Source: Persicaria tinctoria (lineage: Eukaryota; Streptophyta; Magnoliopsida; Caryophyllales; Polygonaceae). Taken from it: a DNA stretch of 64,000 nt. The notes under the pieces are model-generated. The model was not told the origin of the DNA and did no database searches. It worked only from the letters and a program-made list of their open reading frames with translations. The position numbers were made by a program, and so were the translations under genes. The stretch lies in contig JBANSL010000004.1 of NCBI GenBank assembly GCA_037127255.1, positions 21,583,967-21,647,966 on the forward strand, in the 5' to 3' direction. Shown here piece after piece: positions 22,528 to 35,352 of this stretch (positions within the stretch are counted from its first letter, which is position 1; each line of letters opens with the position of its first letter).

Positions 22528-25500
22528 TTAGGAAGAGGATTTGGATTTAAGACCACAAAATATATGATACTTAGCTCTAAACGTTTCAGTAGCCTTTACG
22601 ATCAACAAGAACAAGACCCTATAAGCGACAGCCATTCCTAGAAGTATGGCAAGGTCTACCCATTTCGAATATCCCATTTCGACTTGCCATATGCTTCTCA
22701 AGATCTCATCCCCGGTCACCGTACCCGGCATGCCGAAGCTGTTACTGGGAAAGGTGAGCCCTTCAAACTCGTTCTTGTAGAGTCCTTGGTTAGCATACTT
22801 ATGGAATGCAATGTAGTACATCGGGTACCTCCAGACGGGCTTCGGGAGGTCACTCGGCAATCGAAAGAACCCTCCATTAAGTAACATCACACCTTGTATT
22901 CCAGACCCTGTTATGATCCCCATGAGGAAATTAGGCACGATGCTTGCAACAATCATCATCAGGCTCTCGACCACGAGCATACAAGTGAAAATCATCAACA
23001 CAAAGTAGATGAAGTGATTGAGCGATCTCTGTAGGCCGGCGAGGTAGTAAGCAATCACTCCCGGGAAGAGGGAGATAACGACCAAGTACGGGATCGAAGA
23101 GAAGGAGTTTCCTAGAACATATGCACCCACACCATAGTGTCCGTTGAGTCTTTCTCGTTGAAAAAGCTGACATTCAATGAAAAACAATTTCCTCGATCAA
23201 TAACATACATTAATGATTCATTCATCAAGGCCGGAGATTGAGTTAGAAGAAGCTACACCATACCTTGATTTCTTCAACAAAAGAAGGGAAACCTCCAATG
23301 GCCATGAATGTCATGAAACCTGCTACGAACATAAGCAGCGACGCTCTAGCCTGCAACAAAACTCACAATGACCGATCGAGATGGCTACAAATTCGTGTTC
23401 AATCAGTATATATATATGTTCATACACAAATTAAAAGGTAACCTGAATGGAGCCGTAAGAGTGGCCAACATCATAGAATATAGTACCAATACATAAACAA
23501 AGAGCGACATAGATAGCGAGCCGAAGCCAGTAGTAGCCAAGGTCTCTATTCATATTCACGAAAGACCTCTTGGTTAACACAATGAATTGGGAGAAGGAGC
23601 TTGCTCTATCCCCCTTCTTCTCCCGCAACGCCTCACTTTCCTACAAATCACCAAAACATTAATATGGATCTTCTAGTCAACTTTCGTACGTATTCCACTT
23701 TGACAACAAAGGGGTCGTTTGGTATTGATATCTAGATATCAGATATCGGGGGCTGATATCCGATATCTGATATCTAGTGTTTTGTATGGCTAGATATCGA
23801 TATCACTTAAACTGATATCGATATCTAGTGTTTGGTATCCATAATGTATCACTTGATATCAAGTGATATCTGATATCTGTGTTTGGTAATAGCCAGATAT
23901 CGATATCAGTTGATATCTAGATATCAAATTTGGCCTAATTTGATATCAATATCAGTATCGATACCAAACGACCCCAAAGTGAAAATTGCAAATCAAGTGC
24001 ATATATTGATATACAGTTCAATTAATCCTGGATGTAAGATATCTAAGCAAGTAACCTGTTGACGTATTGCTGACACACGACTTTCAACTTGCTGACAAAT
24101 GATAGAGGCTTTATATGATTTAGTGAGCACACTTGCAGCTTCTTCTGCATTGGAGGTGATATCGTCTTCGAATCCTTGTTCAATGTCCTATTTACCATCA
24201 TCATCAAAACAGATTAAACAAACAACAACAACAACATAAGAAATTCAAATCAAAGTCTTTTCAACCCAAATTAAAAACTATATCGATACAATGGGACGGG
24301 TTGTTAAGTACCTGATCGAAGTCATTGTTGATGATTCTAAGGTAGTGGTCCGAAGGGTTTCTTAAGCTTGGGCATGGGTATCCACTCGATGTAAACAACT
24401 TTATATAACACAAACAATAACAAAAAAATAAAGATGTCAATGCAACAAATTAAAGATCGATTTTATATGATATATTCTTCTTAGAGACCGAATGCTTAGC
24501 CTAAGGTAGTGTACCTCGTTTGCTGCAGAAGTGGGGCCGAAATAGACAAGTTTGGCGGAAGCAAGGAGGCAGAGGTTGTGAAAGAGATCGAAGACTTCCC
24601 CGCTGGGTTGATGTATGGAGGCGACCACAGTCATTCGGTCCTTGTGGGCCAACTTGGCGATGCGGCTCATGACATGGTAGGAGGCAGCACTGTCGAGGCC
24701 ACTGGTGGGCTCGTCGAGGAAGAGGAGCTTTGGCCTGGTAAGGATCTCGATGCAGATGCTGACCCTCCTCTTCTGGCCGCCGCTGATGCCCTTGGAGTGC
24801 CACCCACCAATCCGGGTGTGCATTGCGTCTTGCAAGCCCATCTCTCGTATAACCGCGTCAGCCCTCTCGGCTTTGGCGGACTTGGTCATGCTGCTCGGCA
24901 GTTGCAGTTGGGCCGAGTAGTGGACTGTCTCTTGCACCGTCAAAGTGGTCATCAGTGTGTCCTCTTGTGTCACGTATGCCTGATTAGAGTACGTTTTTCG
25001 ACCCAGTATTCGATAAAATTAATAGCAATTTTTTTTACATACATTACATGAAAGATGCGCACAATATTAATGTGTAAATTTGACACATTTATAATGTGTT
25101 TTGAGTGTACAAAGCAAACCCTTTACGTACCGAAGTTCCATATGCTAGAGATTGCTTCCGCCCATCGACGAGGATTTCTCCCGTTTGTCTTGCATTCATA
25201 TTAAGCCTCCCTGTAGTAATTACAATTAGTTACAAAAATGTATTGCCAATTGGATTGTAGAAGTTGCACCAAATTAAAATAAATTTTAAATTGTGTAGAT
25301 CGATTTACTATAGTTATTGAATCCGTAAAGTAGTAAAGGGAATTTTAAATTAGTGTTTATATAATAATGGAATAATTATTGATCGATAATTTTATCTTTC
25401 TGAATATCCACTCATATTTCTTATTTATTATATTGGTATTTCAATTTTATGAATACTAGAAATACTAATATTTTATTTATCTCTTTCCGCCACATCATCC

Positions 25501-28500
25501 TAGCTTCTCATTCTCATTTTTTCTCACTTTATCAATAGTATCCCTAGTATTTCAAAATTCATCTTTTCTTATCAATTCAATTAACAATTATACCCCTCTC
25601 TCATAATTATTTCTATCATTTTCTACCAAATCAATTTACGATTATACCCCTCTTGACTCATTTTATATAATGTAGATTAATTTATAATATTCATAAACTT
25701 CATTTAAAAATATTATTCATAAAAAAAAATTCATTTAAATATCGTAAAAAAATATTATTCATAAATTAATATTATTTATAAACTAACTCGGTGACTGCAT
25801 ATATAACCATATTTGTAGATAAATCATGAAAATTATTACCATATATCACATATTTTATGTTTTTTAAACAACATTATAAATTCTTTAAATGATAATTATT
25901 ACTAATAATCAAAGTTAATGAAATATAAGTAAAAATATTTTTAAGGTATTATTACATATAATTGGATTTGAACAAATATTTTTTTTGAAATTTAATCAAA
26001 TATATTCAAAATTGATGTCTATGTGTAGAGAAAAATAGATATAGTATTTTTTCGTTTTTTTTTGTACATTTTCAATGTCAAAAATTGCATTTTCTACTTG
26101 TAAAAAATCAACCAACAACTTAAATCTCAACCGTCCAACCCAAAAAATCATAGCCATCCGTTATTCCTCCTCTCCCAGGTTGACACGTGGCCCTTTCTTG
26201 ATGCCAATGGGAAGAATACTACCCCTAGTATCCATATAGAGGAATCTTGAACCCCATCCAATTTTTTATTCATAAAAACTAGGGCTATGCATAACCGGGT
26301 ATCCGACACGACACGACACGACAAAAACACGAAACCGATAAGGGAAAAAGTGCCGATCCGAACACGACAGGATAAGTACCGGGTATCCGACACGATAACA
26401 CGACACGGTTTCGTGTCGAATACCCGTGTAACATGACACGACACGACAATTATAAAATAACTTTTTTTTCCCTTGGGTGCTGCAACTACCTACTATAAAA
26501 CCCTTTTTCTATTTCGTTTCAGGCCAGATCCACCACTCTTGGGCTCAACTCCGGCGACATCACCGCCAAAAATGGCTTCCCCTTCGTCGGATCCTTCAGT
26601 TCCACAAGGGGTTAAGGCAGATCTGAACTTTGAGTTGCACTGTTCATCGTCCTTTTCACATGTGCTCCTTTGGGTTGTGACGTTTCCTCGTCCTCCTCGC
26701 TCCCATGGTGTTTGACGCCTTGACGGGTGGGTATGAGCCTCATCCCCTCCGTCCAACCCCTCCTTCCAATCAACATCCACCCAGTTTCAACCCCACCGAC
26801 ACCCACCCGGATCTAACAGCCCTCCCATGCGCGAGGCTAAGCGCTGCCAATGGTGGTTTTGTGAACCCAGTCGTTGCTCCTCCGCCTACCACCCTCCATC
26901 TCGTCGGCGAGAGTGAAGAGGAGCCGTCCGTCGAGAAGGTGAGAATGAAGGAGGAGGAAGAAGACTGGGTCAGTCTGGAACGACGGCGGCGAGAATGAAG
27001 AACAACTGGAAGATTTGTAACGCTAGCCTACTTTAGTTTAATTAGAAAGAGGGGGAAACGAAAGGCAGAAATAAAAAATTGGAACGACGGCGGCGAGAAT
27101 GAAGAACAACGAGAAGATTTGTAACCCTAGCCTACTTTAGTTTAATTAGAAAGGGGGGAAAACGAAAAAAATTGGTGGCAATCAGGATTCAAACTAAAGA
27201 CCTCCCCCAGGATAAGTCAAGTAAATATACAAGCCGCACTCACCAACTGGGCAAACCGCACTTTATGTTCCTTTATGACAATTTTTATATTTCTATTATC
27301 ACAACAGGTTAATATTAAAAAAAATTAAAAAAATTATCGTGTCGTGTCGGATACCCGACAAGGGAAAAATCCCGATCCGAAAACGACGCGATTATTATTG
27401 TGTTTTATCGTTTCGTGTCATAACCGTGTCGTATCTATATCGTTCCGTGTTTTTTCGTATCGTATTGGTGCGGTTTCGTGTCGTGTCAACCGTGTCGTGT
27501 TTTTTTACACAACCCTAATAAAAACTCCTAGTATCCCACCCCAAGCACCCCTTTAAACTTGCCCTAAGTATTAATTAATTCTAAGAACGAAATGAGAAGT
27601 ACATTGTTACGTAGGCATCTCAACATAGAATAAATTCATCTCATTATGTATCTCATTTTTTTTTTATGTCGAGGAACCCACATTTGATGGCAAACCTCGG
27701 ATATAGGTAAATCGGTTTGCGCCGATCGGTTCAACCTTTTCAGGAGCAAGACAAACCTTGAAAATTTTAAATTTTCATCCAAAGAAATGGACATAGGTAG
27801 AGATCGAACTCGAGAACTCCTGACATCCCCTTACTTCCCACCAGTGAACCACCCCAACTGGGGTATTATGTATCTCATTTTCAAATCAAAAGATTCTATC
27901 AAAACCGACGAGGACGTACTTTATGACGTAAAATAAATTGACCGCAGCTAGCCTATTACATAAACACATTGAGATTACATCATAAAATTAATTAATTGCT
28001 TATTGGATAGAGATCTTGACCTTTAATTCATTTTTAAATTAATTAATTAGCAAAAAAGATCCATTTTATTTATTTATTTATTTTCTTAGCAAAGTTTTAA
28101 TTGCCTGCAAACTATTCACCTCAAAACTCAATTAGTTATTTTAATTTATAATTTCTCTAATTAAACACAATTAAGAAGTGATAGGTTATTACCAAGAAGT
28201 GGATGAGTGTCATGTATATAGGGATTATATATGTGGGTATTAGAGATATGGTTAGTATAAATACCCCTTATGAGTTGTAATTGCGACATCATAGAAATAA
28301 TAAAATGTCAATTACCCCTTTTCTCTCTAACCCTCTCTCTCTTCCTCTCTAAACCCTAATCTCTATCTCTCTAAACTCTTCCCTAACCTTCCTTCTTCCC
28401 TTAATTCCTTCCCTTTCCTATCAATCTGATGGATCTGTACTAGGATCATAACAATGAGGTACTTAGGCTTTATCATTTTCTTTTAACAATTTCATAGTTA

Positions 28501-29869
28501 TCATTAATAAGTACGAAATTATTAAAAAATTATAAAAAATAGAGATATTTTTTTTTTAATTTTTTTTGATGACGAGAAACCCACATTTGGCGATAAACCC
28601 CGAGCACGTGATCCAACCGGCAAGAGCCACGTATCAGATAAACCGGCTTGCGTCGACCGACTCGGCCCAGTGGTAAGGAGTAAGGTAAACCTTGGATGGA
28701 AATCCAAGGAAAGGGTCATCATAAAAAACACGTAACGACATATTTTAAAATTTTTAATATAGTTATTAACTTCAAAAAAAATGTGCAGAGAAGGTAAACA
28801 ATAAATATTTAGGATTAGAATAAAAAACAAATCACTAATGAAATGTCTTGGTAACTCCTCAACGGCTAGGAGGGCATTTCCAAGCTTGAGTATCTGGAAA
28901 TTATAACACGATTTTTCTATCCTTCTTTGTAAATAAAAAGCGGTTATCCGGAGTTCGAATCGAAACTACTAATAAGTCCTTTCCAATTTAAACCCTAAAT
29001 TCAGAATTTTTTTTAAAAATTTTAATTAGTTTAATTTTTTTTTAATTAGATTATTAGGGTCGTTTGCCTTTTTTATGGAGAATCTTTTCCAATTTAGGAT
29101 CTTATTCTGTGTACTAAAAGTATAGGATAGAAAAAACCGATTATAAAATATAATTGTAATATCTGTTAGGCCGGGGTGGGAAAAACCCACCTAACCATTC
29201 CGGAATGGCTCACCGGAAAGGACTTGTGGATAATAGTCATAGGTCCCCGGTTCGAACCCCGTAATGGCCGCTCTTTATTTACCAATTAAAGGGGTAGGGA
29301 AAAACCATCTGACTTCAAAATTTCCTAATTTAATTAATTCTTCAAAGTACTTAATTTGATGGAGATGATCGATCTTACAAACAATAAAAATAACTTTTAT
29401 CCATAATTGGAAAATATAACAACGCGAATTTGTGGTGATGGAAGCGAAAATTGGGGAGATTAGTGTGATAAATGTGTATACCTGCTAAAGTATCCAAAAG
29501 GGTGGATTTGCCACAACCAGAAGGACCCATTACCGCCAACACCTCCCCTGGATCGGCGTAGCCCATCACCCCTTCCAATATGGCTCGCTGTCCTTCGCCT
29601 TTTCCGGCTGCTGCAGCTGCATGGACACACACCCACAAGTCCTTCCATGTAAGCATCACGCCTTTGCTTGCTGCTGATACCTCCAACGACGCCACCGCCG
29701 ACCTTCCTGAACTCATGTTGAAGGGGAAGCATTTCTGGAACCCTCCCGTTTCTTGGTTACGCTGATTGTTTGATAAAATGGGTTTCGACGGGCTTGGGCT
29801 CGGAGTCCATCCTACCACCCGCATATTCTTAGTGTTCGTCTCCATCGATCCACCCATCCATCCATCCAT
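22528..29869 (-). CDS. Half-size ABC transporter, ABCG (WBC) subfamily, complete, 8 exons
   Basis: Exons in coding order: 29869-29482, 25210-25131, 24979-24515, 24398-24312, 24187-24056, 23640-23443, 23350-23264, 23166-22528. They total 2076 bp, giving 691 aa with all phases matching. The nucleotide-binding domain is N-terminal. Walker [10 protein letters not shown] is at residues 115-123, [16 protein letters not shown] follows in the Q-loop region, the signature [11 protein letters not shown] is near 221-231, and Walker [13 protein letters not shown] near 241-252. Six membrane segments follow from about residue 390 (for example [15 protein letters not shown] and [19 protein letters not shown]). 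This NBD-TMD order is that of ABCG half-transporters, which dimerise in the plasma membrane and export lipids, cutin/suberin precursors or hormones; the substrate cannot be told. It is closest in wording to the ABCG1/ABCG11-like group. The first ATG (29869) is used; METNTKNM nine codons in is an alternative. Intron 1 (4.3 kb) is full of transposons. Confidence 0.92.
23711..23975. mobile_element. MITE built almost entirely of GATATC palindromes, in an ABCG intron
   Basis: Perfect 15 bp inverted ends GGGGTCGTTTGGTAT / ATACCAAACGACCCC bound a 265 bp non-coding element. The interior is dominated by the self-complementary hexamer GATATC and overlapping forms, so the strand can fold almost anywhere on itself. 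The target duplication is unclear. It lies in the intron between exons 5 and 6. Confidence 0.75.
26280..27517. mobile_element. Non-autonomous hAT element in ABCG intron 1
   Basis: Ends TAGGGCTATG... and ...CACAACCCTA are flanked by a perfect 8 bp target duplication ATAAAAAC (26272-26279, 27518-27525). Both subterminal regions carry many CACGACACGACA-type repeats in inverted orientation. The interior is GC-rich and holds a direct repeat of about 105 bp beginning TGGAACGACGGCGGCGAGAA (about 26976 and 27081). No transposase. Confidence 0.9.
27660..27864 (-). mobile_element. tRNA-derived SINE with 17 bp target duplication
   Basis: The insertion is flanked by ATTATGTATCTCATTTT on both sides (27643-27659 and 27865-27881). 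Read on the minus strand it starts CCCAGTTGGGGTGGTTCACT, with an A-box near 27851-27841 and a B-box GAGTTCGATCTC near 27812-27801, and ends in an oligo-A tail (the T-run at about 27656). The long perfect duplication indicates a recent LINE-mobilised insertion in ABCG intron 1. Confidence 0.85.
28545..28720 (-). mobile_element. Related SINE fragment
   Basis: It shares the 3' body wording of the neighbouring SINE (GAAACCCACATTTGGCGATAAA against GGAACCCACATTTGATGGCAAA on the + strand) and a terminal T-run at 28545-28565. The 5' promoter end is degraded. Confidence 0.5.
29165..29330 (+). mobile_element. SINE-like tRNA-derived segment
   Basis: A B-box CCCGGTTCGAACCCCG lies near 29247-29262, and an A-box-like TGGCTCACCGGAAAGG about 40 bases upstream. 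It probably marks another SINE family. Boundaries are uncertain. Confidence 0.4.
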
Positions 29870-30133
29870 CTCTGGATATATACCAACCTATAAACAAAGA
29901 GAAAATTAAGGCCCGTGAAATCCAAAAGATGTACGTGTACTTATGGTATAATATGAATATGCATATATCATAGTATATATAAAGAGCTGGGGGCCTGGTG
30001 GTAAGGCCATCAGGTCATGAGTCAAATTAATTACTCATTCAACTACCTGTACTTTGTGCATGTAGCTTTTTTAGAATGATAAAAACTATATAAAATATTA
30101 ACATTTGTTTTTATAAATTTATACTCAATTATA

Positions 30134-30396
30134 CTCCCTCCGTCCAAAAATACATTGCCTTTAAGGCCTCGAAATTTTGTCGGAAATACATAGACTTTTA
30201 GATGTGTAGGTAGTAATTATTACCTCTAAAGTACATTTAACTCTAAAATTTACCCCATAATTTACCTTAATATGGATAATCAAAGGTTTTAACTTTTAAT
30301 CTTTAATACTAATGATGAGGAAAATTAAGAGGTAAAATAAGTTCCTTAATTCGCGTGCATAAGCCTAAAAGGCAATGTATTTTTGGACGGAGGGAG
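30134..30396. mobile_element. Stowaway MITE
   Basis: Termini CTCCCTCCGTCCAAAAATACA and TGTATTTTTGGACGGAGGGAG are perfectly inverted and flanked by TA (30132-30133, 30397-30398). It sits upstream of the ABCG gene. Confidence 0.9.
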
Positions 30397-30512
30397 TAAT
30401 AAGTATGAAATTATTTTAAAAAATTATTAAAAAAGTTAATATTTTCTATAGTTTTTAACACCTATAAAAACGTGCGTGAATAGTAAAATGTCAAGTTTTA
30501 ATTAATGGAGGG
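30397..30512. mobile_element. Partial second Stowaway MITE, right end only
   Basis: The segment ends AATGGAGGGAGTA and resembles the 20761 Stowaway internally (ATAGTTTTTA, ACGTGC). Its left half was probably displaced when the 30134 copy inserted. Confidence 0.5.
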
Positions 30513-32116
30513 AGTAATTCCCAAATAATCTACCATAGGAAACATAAATCGATGAAATATTGTTTATCTCTTTTATTGTGCTCGAGTTTTCTAGTGGATT
30601 TGGAGTTCGTGATGTTAATAGGAATTGTTTCCCTCTATGATTTGGGCGTATTTGGATATAATTAAACGAGATACTGGGCAACTGATAAAGATGTGTTGGA
30701 AGTCTTCATCCTCCTAGTTAGATAGACAACATTGATACGATACTCTGTTGTAGTATTTCCATAAAATTTCCCTAAAATTTGAACTTCAATATAATATCAG
30801 CAGTGTAATCATACTAATATCGCGCTATGTAATTTCCCTAAAATTTTAAGCTACATGTCTCCTTCATAAGATCAACAAACATTAGTTTGCAATACCTATA
30901 TATAAAGTTTATCTTGAGTAAACATACTAATATCACCAACCTTGAACAACATTTCATTTTTTTTCTTTTTCTTTCATGTATTACCATCCGATGAATTAAC
31001 TGAAAATTGAAATGCATTTTTGTCCCCTATATAAAAATGAAGCATAAACAACTATTCTTCAGCTGCTGATAACCCCCGCTTAATAACATCACAAACTTTG
31101 GGGTAGAAATAAATATTAGCTCGATCATTAAATCTTTCCTCCAAAGGTATCCAATACTCTACATTCTTCAAAACAGAGATATGCCTCGCATATAACACAA
31201 ACTAAACCCGAGAAAATTTAAAATAGCGGACAAACAAATGAAGCAAATACTCACATAGAACTGAGATTTATAAGATTCCAGGTCCGGAAAAAATGGCAAC
31301 TACACATATTAGAAGACATAACAAAGCATAAAAAATACGCTAAAATCGAATTCAATATTACAAACACCCCCGTTACTAAATGTACAAACCCTAACAAAGA
31401 GAAGAAGAAATTGATAAGGAATCCCCATAAAAGTACACTAACCTTCGCATCATGTGCTTGATTCAGACATTGTTAGTTTGCAAACGAAGACAATGATCAA
31501 GAGCAATCACGAAGACAGTGATCAACTGAAGTGAAGACGCAAATCGAGAAAGAAATAAGACGTTGGAACACAAAGTGAGAGAGAAAAGGAAGAAGATGAG
31601 TCGTACAATACAAAATATAGAAGTGCTCGGGTGGACAAATCATTAATTTGGACTGCCTAATGACCTTATATTCAATTGAGGGAGAAAATTGGGCCTGCCG
31701 TCCGATTTCCTCAAACACTAACTACTACTATGTCTTGTGCTTTGATAAAAAAAAATGTCTTCTTAATTTTTTTTTTAATTTATATATATTATCTTTCATT
31801 TTTTGACTTAATATATTTGATTAATTAAAGGTTTGATTTTTAGTGTAGTTTTGTGAACAATTTTAAATGTAATAGATTAATTGCACACTGCACTTCAGTC
31901 ACAACTCACAAGGAATTACCCAAAAAGATGAGGAAACAAGAAGCATGTTGGAAACTGAGAGGAAGTTGGTAGCGAACCTAAAACAGCATCCATTACATTA
32001 AAAGAGTAGATTAGGATGCATAAGATCTCTAGCCATTACATTCCAAATAAAAAAAAAAGATGAGAAAAGGAACCCTGCATAAATTTCATTTGGTATATTA
32101 CTTTACATTAAAAATA
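30513..32116. other. AT-rich intergenic stretch with one exon-like minus-strand segment
   Basis: Between about 31200 and 31063 the minus strand reads VEYWIPLEERFNDRANIYFY, then PKVCDVIKRGLSAAEE and a stop. It looks like a terminal exon of something, but I do not recognise it. The rest has no supported gene. Confidence 0.3.
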
Positions 32117-32215
32117 CCTTGCAAAGGTACTCGTTCTTTGTCCCTTCTGGGATCTTCCACTTGCCTTTAACACATTCAGGTTGAGTAGTAGAGTAAGAGT
32201 ATTTGCTCCATTCTG
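32117..32215 (-). pseudogene. Unidentified exon-like fragment
   Basis: Following TTTCAG on the minus strand is an open segment reading [20 protein letters not shown] and on to KNEYLCK, with a donor-like GGTATT after it. Cys and Trp spacing is faintly like a CW-type zinc finger, but this is not a firm match. It lies in the body of the truncated CACTA-like element that ends at 33884, so it may be a captured exon. Confidence 0.35.
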
Positions 32216-33289
32216 AAAGATAGGAAAAACTTAGTCATTCAAAGAAAAATAATTTCTCCTCATGTTACCCTTTTTGTGGAGTAATATTTCAGCATATATA
32301 AAGACAATCATCGAAGATTCAGAAGCAGAGTGTTAAGAGGCTACAAATATAGAAAAGTCAGTATACACACTGACCTGTTCTGCCAATTCGACTAATGGTT
32401 CATAAATAGCAAGCTTTGTCTACAAATCCATCATGGACAACTCCTTCAAGCTAGTTAAAAACCATCAAAATTAGTTCTTCAGGGATTGTATGCAAAAAGA
32501 CAACAAATGAAATGGAGTCAACATAAATCTTATTGCCTTTTTCTATCACTTTACACCTCTCAAAACACATTACATACTAACACAGTAACACGATATAAGT
32601 ACAGTGTGGTTGGTGGAGCACTATCAAGTCATATCATTGTGGTTGGGACTTTGCTTACATTTTAATACAAGCATATTTATGTGCAAGCTTAAGGCTAAAG
32701 TTATCTAGTATGTCTCTTGGGTACAAACGGGAAATGACAAAAATCCAGCAACCACATCTTCTCATGCACTAGGGCCAATCTTCAAATAAACAGACTAACG
32801 GATCTACTTATGGTGAATCTCAAATAAATAACCACGCCATAAACAACTGAACTCCAAATAAACAGACTAACAGATCTACTTATGGTGAATCTCAAATAAA
32901 ACAACATGCTTGATGACACTATCTAAGCTTAATGTACATAATTTCAGTAAACAACAACGCTAGATTACATTCTGCTTCATACAAGATTGCAACCCTAACA
33001 TGTAAATGATTCAAGCAAAGCAGGTGCGAAATCACGTAAAAGACAAAAAAAAAAGGGAGTAAGACCCGCTGAAATCAGTAAAGGAAACCAGGGTCAAAAA
33101 ATCGCAACACTAGATCCGAAGGGTTGAGCACGAAAAGGCAAAATCATGAAAACTATAAGTGGAAAAAAAGAGCAAAAGATAATGAAAATCGGCATACCTG
33201 ACGGAATCAAAGCAATAGGAAGCAGGTTCGAGCAATAAAAGCGAGAGCATAGGAAGTTACAATGTCGGTGATGGTGGGAGAATCTATGG

Positions 33290-33884
33290 GTTTAGATCTG
33301 AGAAGGAAGAACAGTTCTGGGTGGATTTGTGAAGGGAGGTGGCGGGAGAAGGAGGTGGAGCGAGTCGCCGGCGAGAAGGAGGTGGATCGAGTGAGTCGTC
33401 GGAGGCTTCGCGGTTCGAGTTAGGGTTCCATCGATCTGTCTGATAAAGATGATGGAGAATGGGTTGAGATGCACATTGAGGGTGAGAGTGGAGGAGTAGA
33501 GAAAATGCCAGGATTTGGCCACCGGAGAAAGGAGAAGAAGAGCGGAGTTAGGATTCGGTCGCCGGAGATTGCAACTTCCATTGGGAGAGAGAGTGGAGGA
33601 GGGGGGTCTGTTTTCTGAGAAATGAAGAACGAAGAATGAAAAAAGAAGCATCCTCTGGTACACATATTTGTTTAAGCGGGCGTTCAAATGAATTTAAGTT
33701 TAGTTCCGCGCCTTCTAATTTTTTTTAAAAAATACATATTTAACATCGGTCAAATAAACGGAACGATGTCTATTCTTTTATTTGCATCGCATATTTATAA
33801 ACCGATGTTAAAAAACTGTTTAACATGGCAGGTTTTTCTGACTGATGTTAATTAACCGATGTTAAATAACAGAATTCTAGTAGT
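33290..33884. mobile_element. Orphan right end of a CACTA-like element
   Basis: The sequence ends AATTCTAGTAGT near 33885, like the right terminus of the complete element at 39988 but with the final TAGTG eroded. Just inside are inverted and direct copies of a subterminal word AACCGATGTTAAA/TTTAACATCGG (about 33740-33870). Before that is a GC-rich block (33290-33620) like the one in the complete element. No matching left end was found. Confidence 0.5.
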
Positions 33885-33885
33885 T

Positions 33886-34261
33886 TTAAAAGGTAATCAC
33901 TATAGATACCTTTCTTGCAATTCCTCCACACATAGGATAGATATGATCTGCTCAGCCCAGGTCCCTTGAACCTCCTGAAGGATACCAGTGGAGCATCGAC
34001 AATACAATTCCTTCTCAGAAAAAAAAACAATCTCGTCATTAAAAAATCATTTTCCAACTCTACTGAAATGATGCCCCATAAAGCTTGAGAGATACTGGAT
34101 TTCACTTTCCCTAGCCTAGGAGCAGATCACCGCAAAAAAAAGTTGAACAAATAGGAATCTAAAAGGCAGAATGACACAACAAGACATCTGAAGCTTGTTC
34201 ATAAAAAAAAACATCAACCTGCTCCATTCATTCTTAAGATGATAGAAGTTAATAGAAAGTT
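33886..34261. other. Spacer between two CACTA ends
   Basis: No gene or repeat recognised. AT-rich DNA ending with the target site GTT (34259-34261) of the next element. Confidence 0.4.
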
Positions 34262-35352
34262 CACTACTAGAAAATTTCAATTATACATCTGTTGTCAACA
34301 GATGTCTTTCAAAAAAAATTCCGATCTCTTTGTGCGTGTAGTAAAAGATCAAACTTTTCCACATCGGTTTTAAGCAGATGTCTTTTCTTCATTAGAACCC
34401 CTCGTTTTTTGTTATGACATATTCACTTGTTGATGAATATTCATAATTTGTCATTTGAAAACATGTGAAGATGTCCTCCTAAAGCAAAAAAGTGACATTT
34501 ACATCTTTATTTATAAAAACAAGTGATGTCTTAATACAAAATAGACAACAGTTTTTTATTGTGTGATCATGTTTATAATCATGTTCGATATATAATTTAT
34601 GATTTTATATTGTTCTAATTTAACCGACCACATGAAATATAGGCATAACTGATCTATTTCCATATTATCGACATCACATTTTTTGTTATAACTGATGTGT
34701 ATAACTATACTGACATCTGTTTCAATAGACGGATTTGATGTTAGTGGTATGAATGCACTAATATTTTCATATTTAATCCGATGTTTTATTTTAGGTTAGG
34801 TAACACGCTTTTGTTGATAGAACATCGCATTTTGTATGGTCTTCAAAATGGTAGGTCATTTAATAAAAACATATACATATATACTACCATCGTATTGTCA
34901 CATTTACAAAATACGCCGCCGCTATTCATAGCCACAAAATTGGCTAGCCACAACATCTCAAAACAAATAAAGCACACCGACGAATATATCTTAGGACAAA
35001 CTAACACCAAACTGCCTGGAAAGATAAAAAGAAAAGATAGGACTAAAAACTGCAGAAGAACGCATCAGCATGACATTCATCCTTGACCTCATACAATCTG
35101 AAATGATCACAAACAGAAAATTACATGGGGTAAAAATAGTGGACTTTGAGGGTTTACGCTAGGAAAATAATCTGTACTTCCAAAAACTTGATTGCATAAT
35201 TCAGAATGGTCTACGGACAATGTTATTTCACCTAACATAGCACCAATCTTGTATTTTATGCATTAGAACATTTCCAAAATTCCAGCGCAAGTCAATGCAA
35301 GATTATTGCCTTGTCTTTGAGTTTGAAGCATAATAGAGGCAAAAGAACTCAC

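Noticed and set aside
23711..23975. CRISPR-like or satellite array because of the repeated hexamer
   Set aside because: Terminal inverted repeats and irregular spacing show a MITE; CRISPR is not expected in a plant nucleus.
24509..25051. 180-codon plus-strand frame
   Set aside because: It lies opposite the ABCG nucleotide-binding exon, whose conserved motifs are on the minus strand.
31714..31730. CACTAACTACTACTA as a CACTA left end for the orphan right end at 33885
   Set aside because: No subterminal AACCGATGTT repeats follow it and the terminus differs from CACTACTAGA.
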